Shown here: in pieces, positions 32,615 through 37,938 of the stretch
Layout: the number at the start of each line of letters is the position of its first letter
How positions within the stretch are numbered: position 1 is the stretch's first letter
DNA from: DATIYF01 sp035517775
GTDB lineage: Bacteria; Acidobacteriota; Terriglobia; Terriglobales; Acidobacteriaceae
DNA: 37,938 bases
Assembly: GCA_035517775.1 (NCBI GenBank)
Contig: DATIYF010000002.1
Coordinates: 1 to 37,938, forward strand
Reading direction: 5' to 3'
Position numbers and translations under genes: made by a program
The notes under the pieces: model-generated
Seen by the model: the letters and a program-made list of their open reading frames with translations, nothing else
Database searches by the model: none
What the model was told of the DNA's origin: nothing

Positions 32615-32869
32615 ATGGCTTACGTGATTACCGATACCTGCATGAAGGACCTGCTCTGCGTGGAAGCCTGCCCGACTGGCAGTATTCATCCCCAGCCAGG
32701 CGAGGCTGGATTTGCCGAGACAGCGCAGCTTTTTGTTGATCCTGAGGGCTGTATTGACTGCGGGGCCTGCGTGCCGCCCTGCACTTCGGATTCGATCCAT
32801 GCGCCGGACGACCTGCCGGAGGGGAAGAGGCATTTCGCGGAGCAGAACGCGGCTTACTTCGGCCGTTGA
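32615..32869 (+). CDS. Ferredoxin with two iron-sulfur cluster motifs
   Basis: This 84-residue protein is predicted to carry electrons through iron-sulfur clusters in the cytoplasm. The first motif is C9-x5-C15-x3-C19-P (TCMKDLLCVEACPTGSI) and has only three cysteines. The second is a full C46-x2-C49-x2-C52-x3-C56 motif. The first cluster may therefore be 3Fe-4S or use another ligand, as in seven-iron ferredoxins. The residue after C56 is Thr instead of the usual Pro. GGGGGGA (32604-32610) is the ribosome site for ATG 32615. It is transcribed alone, divergent from the SPFH operon, and may be controlled by the palindromes at 32516-32564. The redox partner is unknown. Confidence 0.9.
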   Translation: MAYVITDTCMKDLLCVEACPTGSIHPQPGEAGFAETAQLFVDPEGCIDCGACVPPCTSDSIHAPDDLPEGKRHFAEQNAAYFGR

Positions 32870-32971
32870 TGCTGAATTGGAAACCGGCAACCGTGGGCTA
32901 AAAGCCGGAAACTAAGAAACATAACCCACAGAGGCACTTAAGAGCTCTTCAAAACCCCCAACCGCATGTGG

Positions 32972-32988
32972 TGCGCCTTGCAGGCGCA
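32972..32988. terminator. Hairpin between convergent genes
   Basis: Arms TGCGCC (32972-32977) and GGCGCA (32983-32988) with loop TTGCA lie between the ferredoxin and the convergent zinc-ribbon genes. It may end transcription from both sides. No T tract follows on the plus strand. Confidence 0.4.
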
Positions 32989-33063
32989 TAACGGTTCCCT
33001 AGCCTTTTCCGGACTCTCCGGCGCCCGAACTGCAACTCGGCTGCGCAACGGAGCCAGCCAGCT

Positions 33064-33552
33064 TCAGGCTTGGTGAACCACCCCGGAATGCGCGTTGTAT
33101 TGGTCTGCCGACCTGTATTCCGGGCCGGCCTCGGGCTGCAAAGCGGCCGCGAGCGCCTCCAGAATGGTCTTGAGAGAGTGAGGGTTCTCGTTCAACGCGC
33201 GTTGCAGGCTCTCGCGATGCACCGAGAGTTCGCCGATCGCCCGCATGCCGAAACGCTCGCGCTCCGGGCCTGCCAACTGGGCGAGGCGTGACTCCTGGTG
33301 GGTCCCACGCCCGGCCATTTGCGTCGCAAACGGGTAATGCAGGCTTCCGGTGGTCATCCAATGCACCACCAGTTCTTGCATGTGCTCAGCCGTGCACGCG
33401 CAATGTACGCCCTCCAGGCCGGCCAGGCGGTCATTCCAGTAAAGAATCCTTAGCCGATCGTGCCAGGGATCTTCGGTGACCAAAAACCAGCCCGGATCCC
33501 CCAGGGTCTCCGCTCCGCAAATGGTGCAAGTTAAAAGCCGGAAAATCTCCAT
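33064..33552 (-). CDS. Hypothetical protein with possible zinc site
   Basis: This 162-residue protein of unknown function starts with MEIFRLLTCTICGAETLG, a CxxC pair (C9, C12) as in zinc ribbons. A second pair lies in GVHCACTAEHMQEL. Between them is a mixed segment (GWFLVTEDPWHDRLRILYWND). The C-terminal half is helical (ERFGMRAIGELSVHRESLQRAL). There is no signal peptide or membrane helix. I chose ATG 33552 because the in-frame upstream extension to 33735 runs through the preceding gene in another frame and is arginine-rich. The upstream zinc-ribbon gene ends 26 bases before this start on the same strand, so the two form an operon. Confidence 0.75.
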   Translation of the reverse strand: MEIFRLLTCTICGAETLGDPGWFLVTEDPWHDRLRILYWNDRLAGLEGVHCACTAEHMQELVVHWMTTGSLHYPFATQMAGRGTHQESRLAQLAGPERERFGMRAIGELSVHRESLQRALNENPHSLKTILEALAAALQPEAGPEYRSADQYNAHSGVVHQA

Positions 33553-33578
33553 GGCAGCCGCCTTTCGTCTTTGCCTGC

Positions 33579-33893
33579 CTAACTGCCCGCGCCCGCAACA
33601 GGGTACTTCTGCACCTGCATTTGCGCCCCGGCGAGTGCAGGCGCCCGCTGCGGCCGAGGCAGCGGCACGGTGATCAGGCCTCTTTCTCGTTCCACCACCA
33701 GGGTCAGCCACGGCGCGCACTGGTCGCACAGCCAATAGCGTTCCACCCGCCGCATCAACCTGCGCCTGTGAGCGCCTCCGCGAGCCTCGATCGCCGATGC
33801 GCCGCGCTCCTCGGTTTCAATCTGAAACAGCTTTCCTTGGCCCAGGTGTTGAAAGGGGTTACCGCATGAGGGATTGGCGCATTTATGAAGCAT
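33579..33893 (-). CDS. Small zinc-ribbon hypothetical protein
   Basis: This 104-residue protein has four cysteines in two pairs. C5 and C10 lie in HKCANPSCGNPFQHLGQGKLF, and C56 and C59 lie in YWLCDQCAPWLTLV. This pattern recalls a group of small proteins I know as common in Acidobacteriota, always annotated hypothetical. The first half looks like a treble-clef or ribbon zinc fold. The segment between, AHRRRLMRRVERYW, is basic and could contact nucleic acid. It is the first gene of a two-gene unit with the 162-residue protein downstream. The start ATG 33893 has a weak ribosome site. Confidence 0.8.
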   Translation of the reverse strand: MLHKCANPSCGNPFQHLGQGKLFQIETEERGASAIEARGGAHRRRLMRRVERYWLCDQCAPWLTLVVERERGLITVPLPRPQRAPALAGAQMQVQKYPVAGAGS

Positions 33894-34232
33894 GTGTCTC
33901 GATCCGACGCGAAAAACTTTACCGGAGGATCACCCAGGCTGTGCACATTGCGCGCCGTTCGCCTTGGAAAGGAACTGGCTCAAATCAAACCGTTTGCGGT
34001 TTCAGACCCCAGGGCCGAAGGTAAAAGCTGCCGACTCCCGGTCATCACTGCCGACTGATCGGCAGTTTCTTCCCGTCCCTGGTTCTTCGAAGGAGCGGGC
34101 GGCAAACTTGCTCACATCGGGCTTGCCGCCACTTGAATGAGAGGCGGAAAGAGAAGCCGCGGAATTCCCCAGCGATGCTATGCTATGGCGATTTTCCCGG
34201 CAAAGGTCGCACTCCACAGGAGCCAGCATCCG
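33894..34232 (+). other. Intergenic region between divergent genes
   Basis: No supported gene lies in these 339 bp. A hairpin at 34047-34066 has 8-base arms ACTGCCGA and TCGGCAGT with loop CTGA and is followed by TTTCTT, which resembles an intrinsic terminator. A direct repeat CTGCCGACT occurs at about 34029 and 34048. The promoters of both divergent genes should be here, but none is convincing. Confidence 0.5.
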
Positions 34233-34775
34233 ATGAGCTCAGAACAGCTGCAGGAACTGCACGAGGGCGCCGAGCATGCCCGGCACGATCCGGATAAAGT
34301 GCCGGTCTCGTTCACCATGGCCGTTCTGGCCGTCCTGGTGGCGACGGTGGCCCTGCTTGGACATCGCGCCCACACCGAGGAGATTCTCACCCAGACCCGA
34401 GTTACCGATCAATGGGCCTATTATCAGGCCAAGACCATTCGCAGGCACAACGACCAGATGTTCGTGGATATGAGCGCGTTCCTTGACCCCAAAGACCCTG
34501 GGCAGCTGGCCCGGCTGCGCGAAAAATATGCCTCCGAAGCGGAGCGCTATAGCAAAGAGCAGAAGGATCTGGAGGCCGATGCCAGAAAACTTGAGGAAGA
34601 GACCAGGCTCTGGCGCAGGCGCACCGATTACTACGATCTGGCGGAAGTGTTGCTGGAAGTTTCCCTGATAATCACTTCCATTACCTTACTTTCCGAGAAA
34701 CGCGGCTTCTGGTACGCGGGCATCTTCATTGCCCTTGCCGGCTCCGCGGTCGCCCTGGGCGGAGTGGTGGGCTAA
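34233..34775 (+). CDS. DUF4337 family membrane protein
   Basis: This 180-residue protein has a membrane helix at about residues 24-42 (VSFTMAVLAVLVATVALLGH). The family-typical segment TDQWAYYQAKTIRRH follows, then a long charged helix or coiled coil (LREKYASEAERYSKEQKDLEADARKLEEE). Two C-terminal hydrophobic helices end it (VLLEVSLIITSITLLSE and FIALAGSAVALGGVVG). The function of the family is unknown. ATG 34233 follows AGGAG at 34218-34222 with a rather long spacing; an in-frame ATG at 34137 would add 32 residues of poor quality. The gene is convergent with the aldehyde dehydrogenase gene, with a palindrome between them. Confidence 0.85.
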   Translation: MSSEQLQELHEGAEHARHDPDKVPVSFTMAVLAVLVATVALLGHRAHTEEILTQTRVTDQWAYYQAKTIRRHNDQMFVDMSAFLDPKDPGQLARLREKYASEAERYSKEQKDLEADARKLEEETRLWRRRTDYYDLAEVLLEVSLIITSITLLSEKRGFWYAGIFIALAGSAVALGGVVG

Positions 34776-34798
34776 GGCTTGTAGTCGTAGGGACGGCC

Positions 34799-34820
34799 GA
34801 GACCTTGCAAGCAAGGTCTC
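34799..34820. terminator. Palindrome between convergent genes
   Basis: Ten-base arms GAGACCTTGC and GCAAGGTCTC flank AA. In RNA the stem would close with a four-base loop CAAG. It lies 24 bp after the DUF4337 stop and its last base touches the stop codon of the aldehyde dehydrogenase. It may terminate both genes. It also resembles dispersed GAGAC-type palindromes seen in several phyla. Confidence 0.6.
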
Positions 34821-36313
34821 TACAGTTGGGCGCAGACCGATTTGTTTTCCGTGTACAGATCAAGCACAGCGCGACCGCTCTCGCGTCCCCAGCCCGACTG
34901 CTTGTAGCCGCCGAAGGGCAAAGCCGGATCAAAGACGTTGTAGCAATTGATCCAGACCGTGCCGGCGCGCAGCCTGGCGGCGGTGCGATGGGCCTTGCTG
35001 AGGTCGCGAGTCCACACCGCCGAGGCCAGGCCATACACGGTGTCATTGGCGAAGGCCGCGACCTCCTCCGGCTCGTGAAACGGAATGGCAGTAATCACGG
35101 GGCCGAAAATCTCCTCGCGAACCACTTTCATCTCCGGCTTCACATCTACCAGCACCGTCGGCTCAACAAAGTATCCCGGGCCAGAGATTCTTCGTCCGCC
35201 GGCGACTGCCTTGGCGCCCTGCTGGGCACCAGATTCGAGGTATCCACACACCCGCTCGAGCTGTTCCTGCGAGACCAGCGGCCCCATGTTGTTCGCGGGA
35301 TCAATTCCCGGGCCGATGTGGAAGTTTTTCGCCATTTTGGCGACTCCCTCCACAACCTGGTCGAAAACGCCTTTCTGCACGAAAAGGCGCGAGCCCGCGG
35401 TGCAAATCTGCCCCTGGTTGAAGAAAACCGCGTTGGCGCTGCCTGGGATCGCCGTCTTGAGGTTGGCGTCCTCGAAAACCACGTTGGGAGACTTGCCGCC
35501 CAGCTCCAGAGAAACCTTCTTCAAATTTCCGCTGGCCGCATTCACGATCATCTTGCCCACCGCGGTTGAGCCCGTGAAAGCGACTTTATCCACATCGGGA
35601 TGAGCGGCCAGGGCTGCGCCGGCGGTTTCGCCGAAGCCAGTGACGATGTTGACCACACCCTCGGGGAAGCCGGCTTCCACGATCAGTTCGCCCAGGCGAA
35701 GCGCGGTGAGCGGAGTCTGCTCGGCCGGTTTGAGAACCACTGTGCAGCCTACCGTGAGAGCAGGGGCGAGCTTCCACGCCGCCATGATGAGGGGGAAATT
35801 CCAGGGAATGATTTGACCCACCACCCCCACCGGCTCGCGCAAAGTATAGGCGAGGTATTTCCCGCCGTGCGCCGAGAGAGGAATGGTGCTGCCCTCGAGC
35901 TTGGTGGCCCAGCCGGCAAAGTAGCGGAATACCTCGACGGCGGTGGGCACGTCCACGAGCCGCGAAAACAGCACCGGCTTGCCGTTGTCCAGAGTCTCAA
36001 GCTCAGCAAATTCTTCATGGTGCTGCTGGATCAGGTCGGCCAGCTTCCACAAGAGATGGCTTCTCTGGGCGGGCAGCATCTCCGGCCAGAACCCGCTCTC
36101 AAAGGCCTTGCGCGCAGCCTTCACGGCGAGATCAACATCGGCCCGGCCGCCCTCGGCGATTTGGGCAAGCACTTCGCCAGTCGCGGGATTGTAGGTCTCA
36201 AAGGTCTTGCCGGAAACGGCCTCCACCCACTCTCCGCCGATGAGCAACTTCCTGGGCTGGCTAAGAAATTCGTTGACCTTGCGTTCTAACTGGACCGGTG
36301 CGGTGGTTGCCAT
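34820..36313 (-). CDS. NAD(P)-dependent aldehyde dehydrogenase (ALDH1/2 superfamily)
   Basis: This 497-residue cytoplasmic enzyme oxidises an aldehyde to the carboxylic acid. The catalytic C304 lies in NQGQICTAGSR and the general base E270 in SLELGGKSPN. The oxyanion asparagine is N172 in IPWNFP, and the coenzyme loop GSTAVG is at 248-253. The C-terminal block PFGGYKQSGWGRE is complete. Length and motifs match the betaine/retinal/acetaldehyde dehydrogenase group; the substrate cannot be told from the sequence. GGGGAAG just upstream of ATG 36313 is the ribosome site. It lies 177 bp downstream of the isopropylmalate-dehydrogenase-like gene on the same strand and has its own promoter candidate. 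Confidence 0.94.
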   Translation of the reverse strand: MATTAPVQLERKVNEFLSQPRKLLIGGEWVEAVSGKTFETYNPATGEVLAQIAEGGRADVDLAVKAARKAFESGFWPEMLPAQRSHLLWKLADLIQQHHEEFAELETLDNGKPVLFSRLVDVPTAVEVFRYFAGWATKLEGSTIPLSAHGGKYLAYTLREPVGVVGQIIPWNFPLIMAAWKLAPALTVGCTVVLKPAEQTPLTALRLGELIVEAGFPEGVVNIVTGFGETAGAALAAHPDVDKVAFTGSTAVGKMIVNAASGNLKKVSLELGGKSPNVVFEDANLKTAIPGSANAVFFNQGQICTAGSRLFVQKGVFDQVVEGVAKMAKNFHIGPGIDPANNMGPLVSQEQLERVCGYLESGAQQGAKAVAGGRRISGPGYFVEPTVLVDVKPEMKVVREEIFGPVITAIPFHEPEEVAAFANDTVYGLASAVWTRDLSKAHRTAARLRAGTVWINCYNVFDPALPFGGYKQSGWGRESGRAVLDLYTENKSVCAQL

Positions 36314-36417
36314 ATCTTCCCCTTCCCTGCTTCGCGGCAGGATGATGAAATCGAGAAATTGCGGCTTGGATCGGGGCGCGTGAGCAAACGCGCTCCCCCG
36401 CTGGGAGCCTTAGGTCA

Positions 36418-36446
36418 ATTGTAGGCCAACGCGCAGCAATTGCGAC
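36418..36446 (-). promoter_or_regulatory. Candidate promoter of the aldehyde dehydrogenase
   Basis: On the minus strand, TACAAT (36418-36423) is preceded after 17 bp by GTCGCA (36441-36446). The -10 is good and the -35 is weak. The leader of about 98 bases has two small stems: GCGCGT/ACGCGC at 36376-36393 and GCTCCC/GGGAGC at 36392-36408. They overlap by two bases, so they could be alternative structures. Confidence 0.4.
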
Positions 36447-36490
36447 GGGGAACCAAAGTGTAACCTGGGACCCTGCGGCGAACTGTGTCT

Positions 36491-37564
36491 TTATCTCGAA
36501 TTCGCCACACGCTCCTCGACCCATGCGGCGGCCTCATGCGTGCCCAAATTTCCACCCGCATCCACAGTGGTCTTTTTATCGCGCACCGCCGCCAGCACTG
36601 CGTTCTCGATTCGCTTTGCCTCTGGGGCCAATCCCAGGTGCTCCAGCATCATGGCCGAGGTCAGAATTGCGCCCAGGGGATTGGCAATGTTTTTCCCGGC
36701 AATCGGCGGCGCCGAGCCGTGCACCGGCTCGAACATAGACGTCCTGCCGGGATGAATATTTCCGCTGGCGGCCATCCCCAGCCCGCCCTGCAGCGCCGCC
36801 GCGAGGTCCGTAATAATGTCGCCGAACATGTTGTTGGTCACGATCACGTCGAACTGGCGCGGGTCGCGCACCATCTGCAGGCAGAGCGCATCCACGTACA
36901 TGTGCTCGGCCTTGATCTGGGGATGCTCCTGCGCCACCTCCTTGAACACTCGCTGCCACAGGCCGTGCGCGTATGTAAGCACATTCGACTTGTCGCTCAT
37001 GAGCACGCGGCGGCGCGGCGAACCCCCGTTCCTGGTGTGGCGTTCGCAATAATCGAAGGCGAAGCGGATCACGCGCTCCACGCCTTTACTGGTGTTGATA
37101 TCTTCCTGTACGGCAACTTCATCGGGAGTTCCCTGCTTGAAGACGCCGCCGGCGTTTACATACACGCCTTCGGTGTTTTCGCGGATCACCACGAAGTCCA
37201 CATCCTTCGGTTCGACATTCTTCAGCGGGCAGAGCGACGCATCGAGCAGGCGGACTGGGCGCACATTGGCGTAGAGGTCCATCTTGAAGCGCATATCGAG
37301 CAGAATTTCTTTGGCGTGGATGTTCGAAGGCACGCGGGGATCGCCCATGGCGCCCAGCAGAATGGCGTCGAATTCGCGCGCCAGCATGGTGAAGCCTTCA
37401 GGCGGCACGGTCACGCCATCGGCGAGATAGCGCTCCGCGCCCCAGTCAAAAACGGTGGTCTCAACCGGAGCGCCGCTGGCCTGGATGACCTTGACGGCCT
37501 CGGGAATAACCTCTTTGCCGATGCCGTCGCCGGGAATGACTGCGATGCGTTTTTTCTGGCCCAC
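36491..37564 (-). CDS. 3-isopropylmalate/tartrate dehydrogenase family enzyme (LeuB-like)
   Basis: This 357-residue NAD-dependent beta-decarboxylating dehydrogenase is probably 3-isopropylmalate dehydrogenase of leucine synthesis. The N-terminus IAVIPGDGIGKEVIPEAVKV, the substrate-binding DLYANVRPVRLLD, and VIRENTEGVYVNAGG are seen. The Mg-binding NMFGDIITDLAAALQGGLGMAASGNI and the NAD loop EPVHGSAPPIAGKNIANP complete the family set. The segment AKEILLDMRFKMDLY differs from classical LeuB and approaches tartrate dehydrogenases, so substrate specificity is uncertain. Translation starts at GTG 37564; no ATG is in frame nearby. A TACACT box lies only 8 bases upstream of the GTG, which would make the message nearly leaderless if used. 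No Leu-pathway partner gene is in the window. Confidence 0.88.
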   Translation of the reverse strand: MGQKKRIAVIPGDGIGKEVIPEAVKVIQASGAPVETTVFDWGAERYLADGVTVPPEGFTMLAREFDAILLGAMGDPRVPSNIHAKEILLDMRFKMDLYANVRPVRLLDASLCPLKNVEPKDVDFVVIRENTEGVYVNAGGVFKQGTPDEVAVQEDINTSKGVERVIRFAFDYCERHTRNGGSPRRRVLMSDKSNVLTYAHGLWQRVFKEVAQEHPQIKAEHMYVDALCLQMVRDPRQFDVIVTNNMFGDIITDLAAALQGGLGMAASGNIHPGRTSMFEPVHGSAPPIAGKNIANPLGAILTSAMMLEHLGLAPEAKRIENAVLAAVRDKKTTVDAGGNLGTHEAAAWVEERVANSR

Positions 37565-37640
37565 GCATGCACAGTGTACTGAAAAATGGGTTGCCGTAGG
37601 GCCCCGGCACGCCCGCTCCTTATGAGCGCGCCCGCTTCGC

Positions 37641-37646
37641 TATAAT
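37641..37646 (+). promoter_or_regulatory. -10 box of the ygfZ/gcvT-like gene
   Basis: A perfect TATAAT lies 25 bp before ATG 37672; the -35 region is weak. If used, transcription starts near 37653. That is inside the in-frame ATG at 37651, so ATG 37672 is the likely start. Confidence 0.5.
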
Positions 37647-37671
37647 CTCCATGAGGGATTCCGCAGCAGCG

Positions 37672-37938
37672 ATGACTACGAGTTTGCAGGAGACACCGGC
37701 GACCCAGGCGCGCACGGCTGGCGAACTGAAGGCCGAGTTTGCAGCGCTGGTATCCGGATGCGGGGTCTATGACCTCGCCGGACGGGCGAAGATTTCCATC
37801 AGCGGCGGCGACCGGGTCCGCTGGCTCAACGGCATGGTCAGCAACAATATCCGCGACCTGGAGATCGGCCACGGGGTTTATGCGTTTTTGCTCAATCCGC
37901 AGGGACGCATTCTCGCCGACCTGTACGCTTACCATCGC
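37672..37938 (+). CDS. YgfZ/GcvT-like folate-binding protein, N-terminal part (cut by the window edge)
   Basis: An open frame runs to the last base of the window without a stop, giving 89 residues. GVYDLAGRAKISISGGDRVRWL and NGMVSNNIRDLEIGHGVYAFLLNPQGRILADLY are typical of the YgfZ/GcvT folate-binding fold. YgfZ proteins help repair or assemble iron-sulfur enzymes; GcvT is the aminomethyltransferase of glycine cleavage. The phrase LNPQGRILADLYAY fits YgfZ better. The full-length family size is about 300 residues, so most of the gene lies to the right. An ATG at 37651 is in frame but seems to precede the transcript start. The gene is divergent from the LeuB-like gene. Confidence 0.85.
   Translation, partial: MTTSLQETPATQARTAGELKAEFAALVSGCGVYDLAGRAKISISGGDRVRWLNGMVSNNIRDLEIGHGVYAFLLNPQGRILADLYAYHR

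Noticed and set aside
1..37938. Search for tRNA, rRNA, CRISPR repeats, insertion-sequence ends and phage genes
   Set aside because: No cloverleaf with the usual T-loop sequence, no regularly spaced repeats, no transposase or integrase frame was seen by eye. A covariance or repeat scan could still find a weak case.

Overview
The window looks like a piece of an Acidobacteriota chromosome, most likely from the Terriglobia/Koribacter side. It is GC-rich, has divergent house-keeping neighbourhoods, and carries families typical of that phylum: a DUF5916 secreted beta-barrel protein with a CBM9-like front, DUF2339, short zinc-ribbon hypotheticals, DUF4337, and a MauG-like dihaem cytochrome. This assignment is an inference from gene content. 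No rRNA, tRNA, CRISPR array, insertion sequence or phage gene was seen. The only mobile-type element is a FitAB/VapBC toxin-antitoxin pair.

Layout. From 175 to 3080, plus-strand genes encode a PLP-dependent threonine dehydratase, an exported SH3/TPR-like protein (ATGA overlap) and undecaprenyl-diphosphatase UppP. A toxin-antitoxin module (3384-4051) with a 12-bp-arm palindromic operator follows. Next come two small co-transcribed hypotheticals (4395-4994) and ftsK (5420-7792). A minus-strand methyltransferase and a plus-strand MscS channel are followed by a duplicated-fold exported protein, a dihaem cytochrome, the DUF5916 protein, and an overlapping DUF2339/M48 protease pair (to 20557). A cupin dioxygenase-like gene and rpsT (minus) lie opposite a Tat-exported spermidine-dehydrogenase-like flavoprotein (plus). 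rpsT and the flavoprotein gene share a divergent promoter region.

The most notable region is 23817-32614. On the minus strand it encodes, in transcription order, a 51-aa membrane peptide, an SPFH/prohibitin-like protein, a lipoprotein, a family-5 peptide-binding protein without any transporter genes, an NtrY-like histidine kinase, an NtrX/NtrC-like sigma-54 activator, and then a LacI regulator. The genes from lipoprotein to response regulator overlap or nearly touch. Upstream of the 51-aa gene is a -24/-12 (sigma-54) promoter candidate. Two tandem palindromes lie about 107 and 137 bp upstream of its predicted start, where an enhancer would be expected. The same palindromes lie at exactly -71.5 and -41.5 relative to a predicted start of the divergent ferredoxin gene. 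I propose a self-regulated envelope or peptide-sensing two-component system, as a hypothesis.

The right end carries a ferredoxin, two zinc-ribbon hypotheticals, DUF4337, an aldehyde dehydrogenase, an isopropylmalate-dehydrogenase-family enzyme and the start of a YgfZ/GcvT-like gene cut by the window edge.
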